From Anaerolinea sp. (GTDB lineage Bacteria; Chloroflexota; Anaerolineae; JAAEKA01): 6,753 bases of DNA. The notes beneath the pieces were generated by a model, which was not told the origin of the DNA, did not search any database, and saw only the letters and a program-made list of their open reading frames with translations. Location of the stretch: positions 1 to 6,753 of the forward strand of contig JACSRL010000158.1 in assembly GCA_014879765.1 (NCBI GenBank), given 5' to 3'. This document shows positions 6,456 to 6,753 of this stretch, piece after piece. A program made the translations under genes and the position numbers. Each line of letters starts with the position of its first letter. The first letter of the stretch is position 1.

Positions 6456-6641
6456 ACATGGTGTGTTTGAAATGGGTGTGTTTGAATCTGGTTGAACGAC
6501 ATAGGTGGCCAGCGTAGGTCGAGTAGGGCCAGGCGGCGTCTGTCTCGCCAGGTACTTGAACGCGGCCGCCTCCTGGGCGCCGAGAGCCGCCGCCTGGCCC
6601 ACTCGACCTACGCTAACCAACTCATTTCAAACACGCCCTGT
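6456..6641. mobile_element. Palindromic MITE-like element
   Basis: Outer arms of about 19 bp (6456-6474 with 6623-6641, two mismatches) carry GTGTTTGAAATG and its inverse. A second, longer inverted pair lies inside: 6506-6538 with 6588-6619, about 32 bp with a few mismatches (GCGTAGGTCGAGT core). The left arm is partly doubled (GGTGTGTTTGAA at 6460-6471 and 6475-6486). No convincing target duplication was found. Small frames across it (such as one on the minus strand from 6620) are not supported as genes. Confidence 0.55.
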
Positions 6642-6753
6642 AACTGCTCAGCCAGTCGTACAGAAACCGGGTTTTTCTCGTGCCGGCATGGTTTTCGTCT
6701 GCGCAACGGCCTTTCATGGCGCCATGACCTTGGTCTGCAAGACAAAAACCCGG
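6640..6753. mobile_element. IS66-type end with palindromic DNA, cut by window edge
   Basis: It begins GTAACTGCTCAGCC (6640-6653). CCGGGTTTTT (6667-6676) has its exact inverse AAAAACCCGG at 6744-6753, reaching the last base, so the inverted repeat probably continues outside. The loop holds a perfect 12-bp palindrome CATGGCGCCATG (6715-6726). By analogy with the element at 6145-6254 it may be another MITE whose right end lies beyond the window. Confidence 0.45.

Overview
The window is high-GC bacterial DNA carrying two tandem minus-strand genes for large, exported, modular surface proteins, followed on the right by about 640 bp of non-coding, repeat-rich DNA. The signal peptides beginning MQRK, the chains of BACON-type and choice-of-anchor/adhesin domains, the split DPDPGPGN-containing modules and the GC bias are the style of large environmental Chloroflexota (Anaerolineae/Caldilineae-like). 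That placement is an inference from protein style, not from a marker gene.

Layout, in the direction of transcription (right to left). From 6753 to 6427 lie mobile-element remnants: two GTAACTGCTCAGCC termini in direct orientation (6427 and 6640), a 186-bp palindromic element between them (6456-6641), and a second palindromic element cut by the window edge. From 6414 to 6386 is a sigma70-type promoter for the upstream gene. Its 5' leader is interrupted by a complete 110-bp MITE (6145-6254) with 12-bp terminal inverted repeats and a perfect 8-bp target duplication, ending 18 nt before the Shine-Dalgarno. Gene A (6114-3595, 839 aa) is a complete exported protein: signal peptide, beta-propeller-like region, a BACON-type domain interrupted by a guest domain, a choice-of-anchor/adhesin domain, and a C-terminal LPLTA + hydrophobic + RRRR tail resembling a sortase signal. 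Two stem-loops (3576-3535 and 3518-3478) follow its stop. A second, near-consensus promoter (3437-3409) then opens a leader of about 325 nt with a compact hairpin near its 5' end. Gene B (3077 to beyond base 1, at least 1025 aa) is a longer paralogous exported protein that runs off the left edge.

The two proteins share their leader-peptide design, a nearly identical adhesin domain (1389-1910 versus 3739-4257) in a different domain order, and the same unusual architecture. In all three BACON-type domains seen, the first beta-rich half (ending TGGGxLTWxIxE) is separated from the second half (C-x2-P-x-D-x-PWL...) by a guest domain placed at one exact site, and each guest is different. I infer that the locus encodes cell-surface or matrix proteins that diversify by domain shuffling. 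No enzyme, transport or defence gene is visible. The very long plus-strand ORFs opposite both genes are codon-bias shadows.
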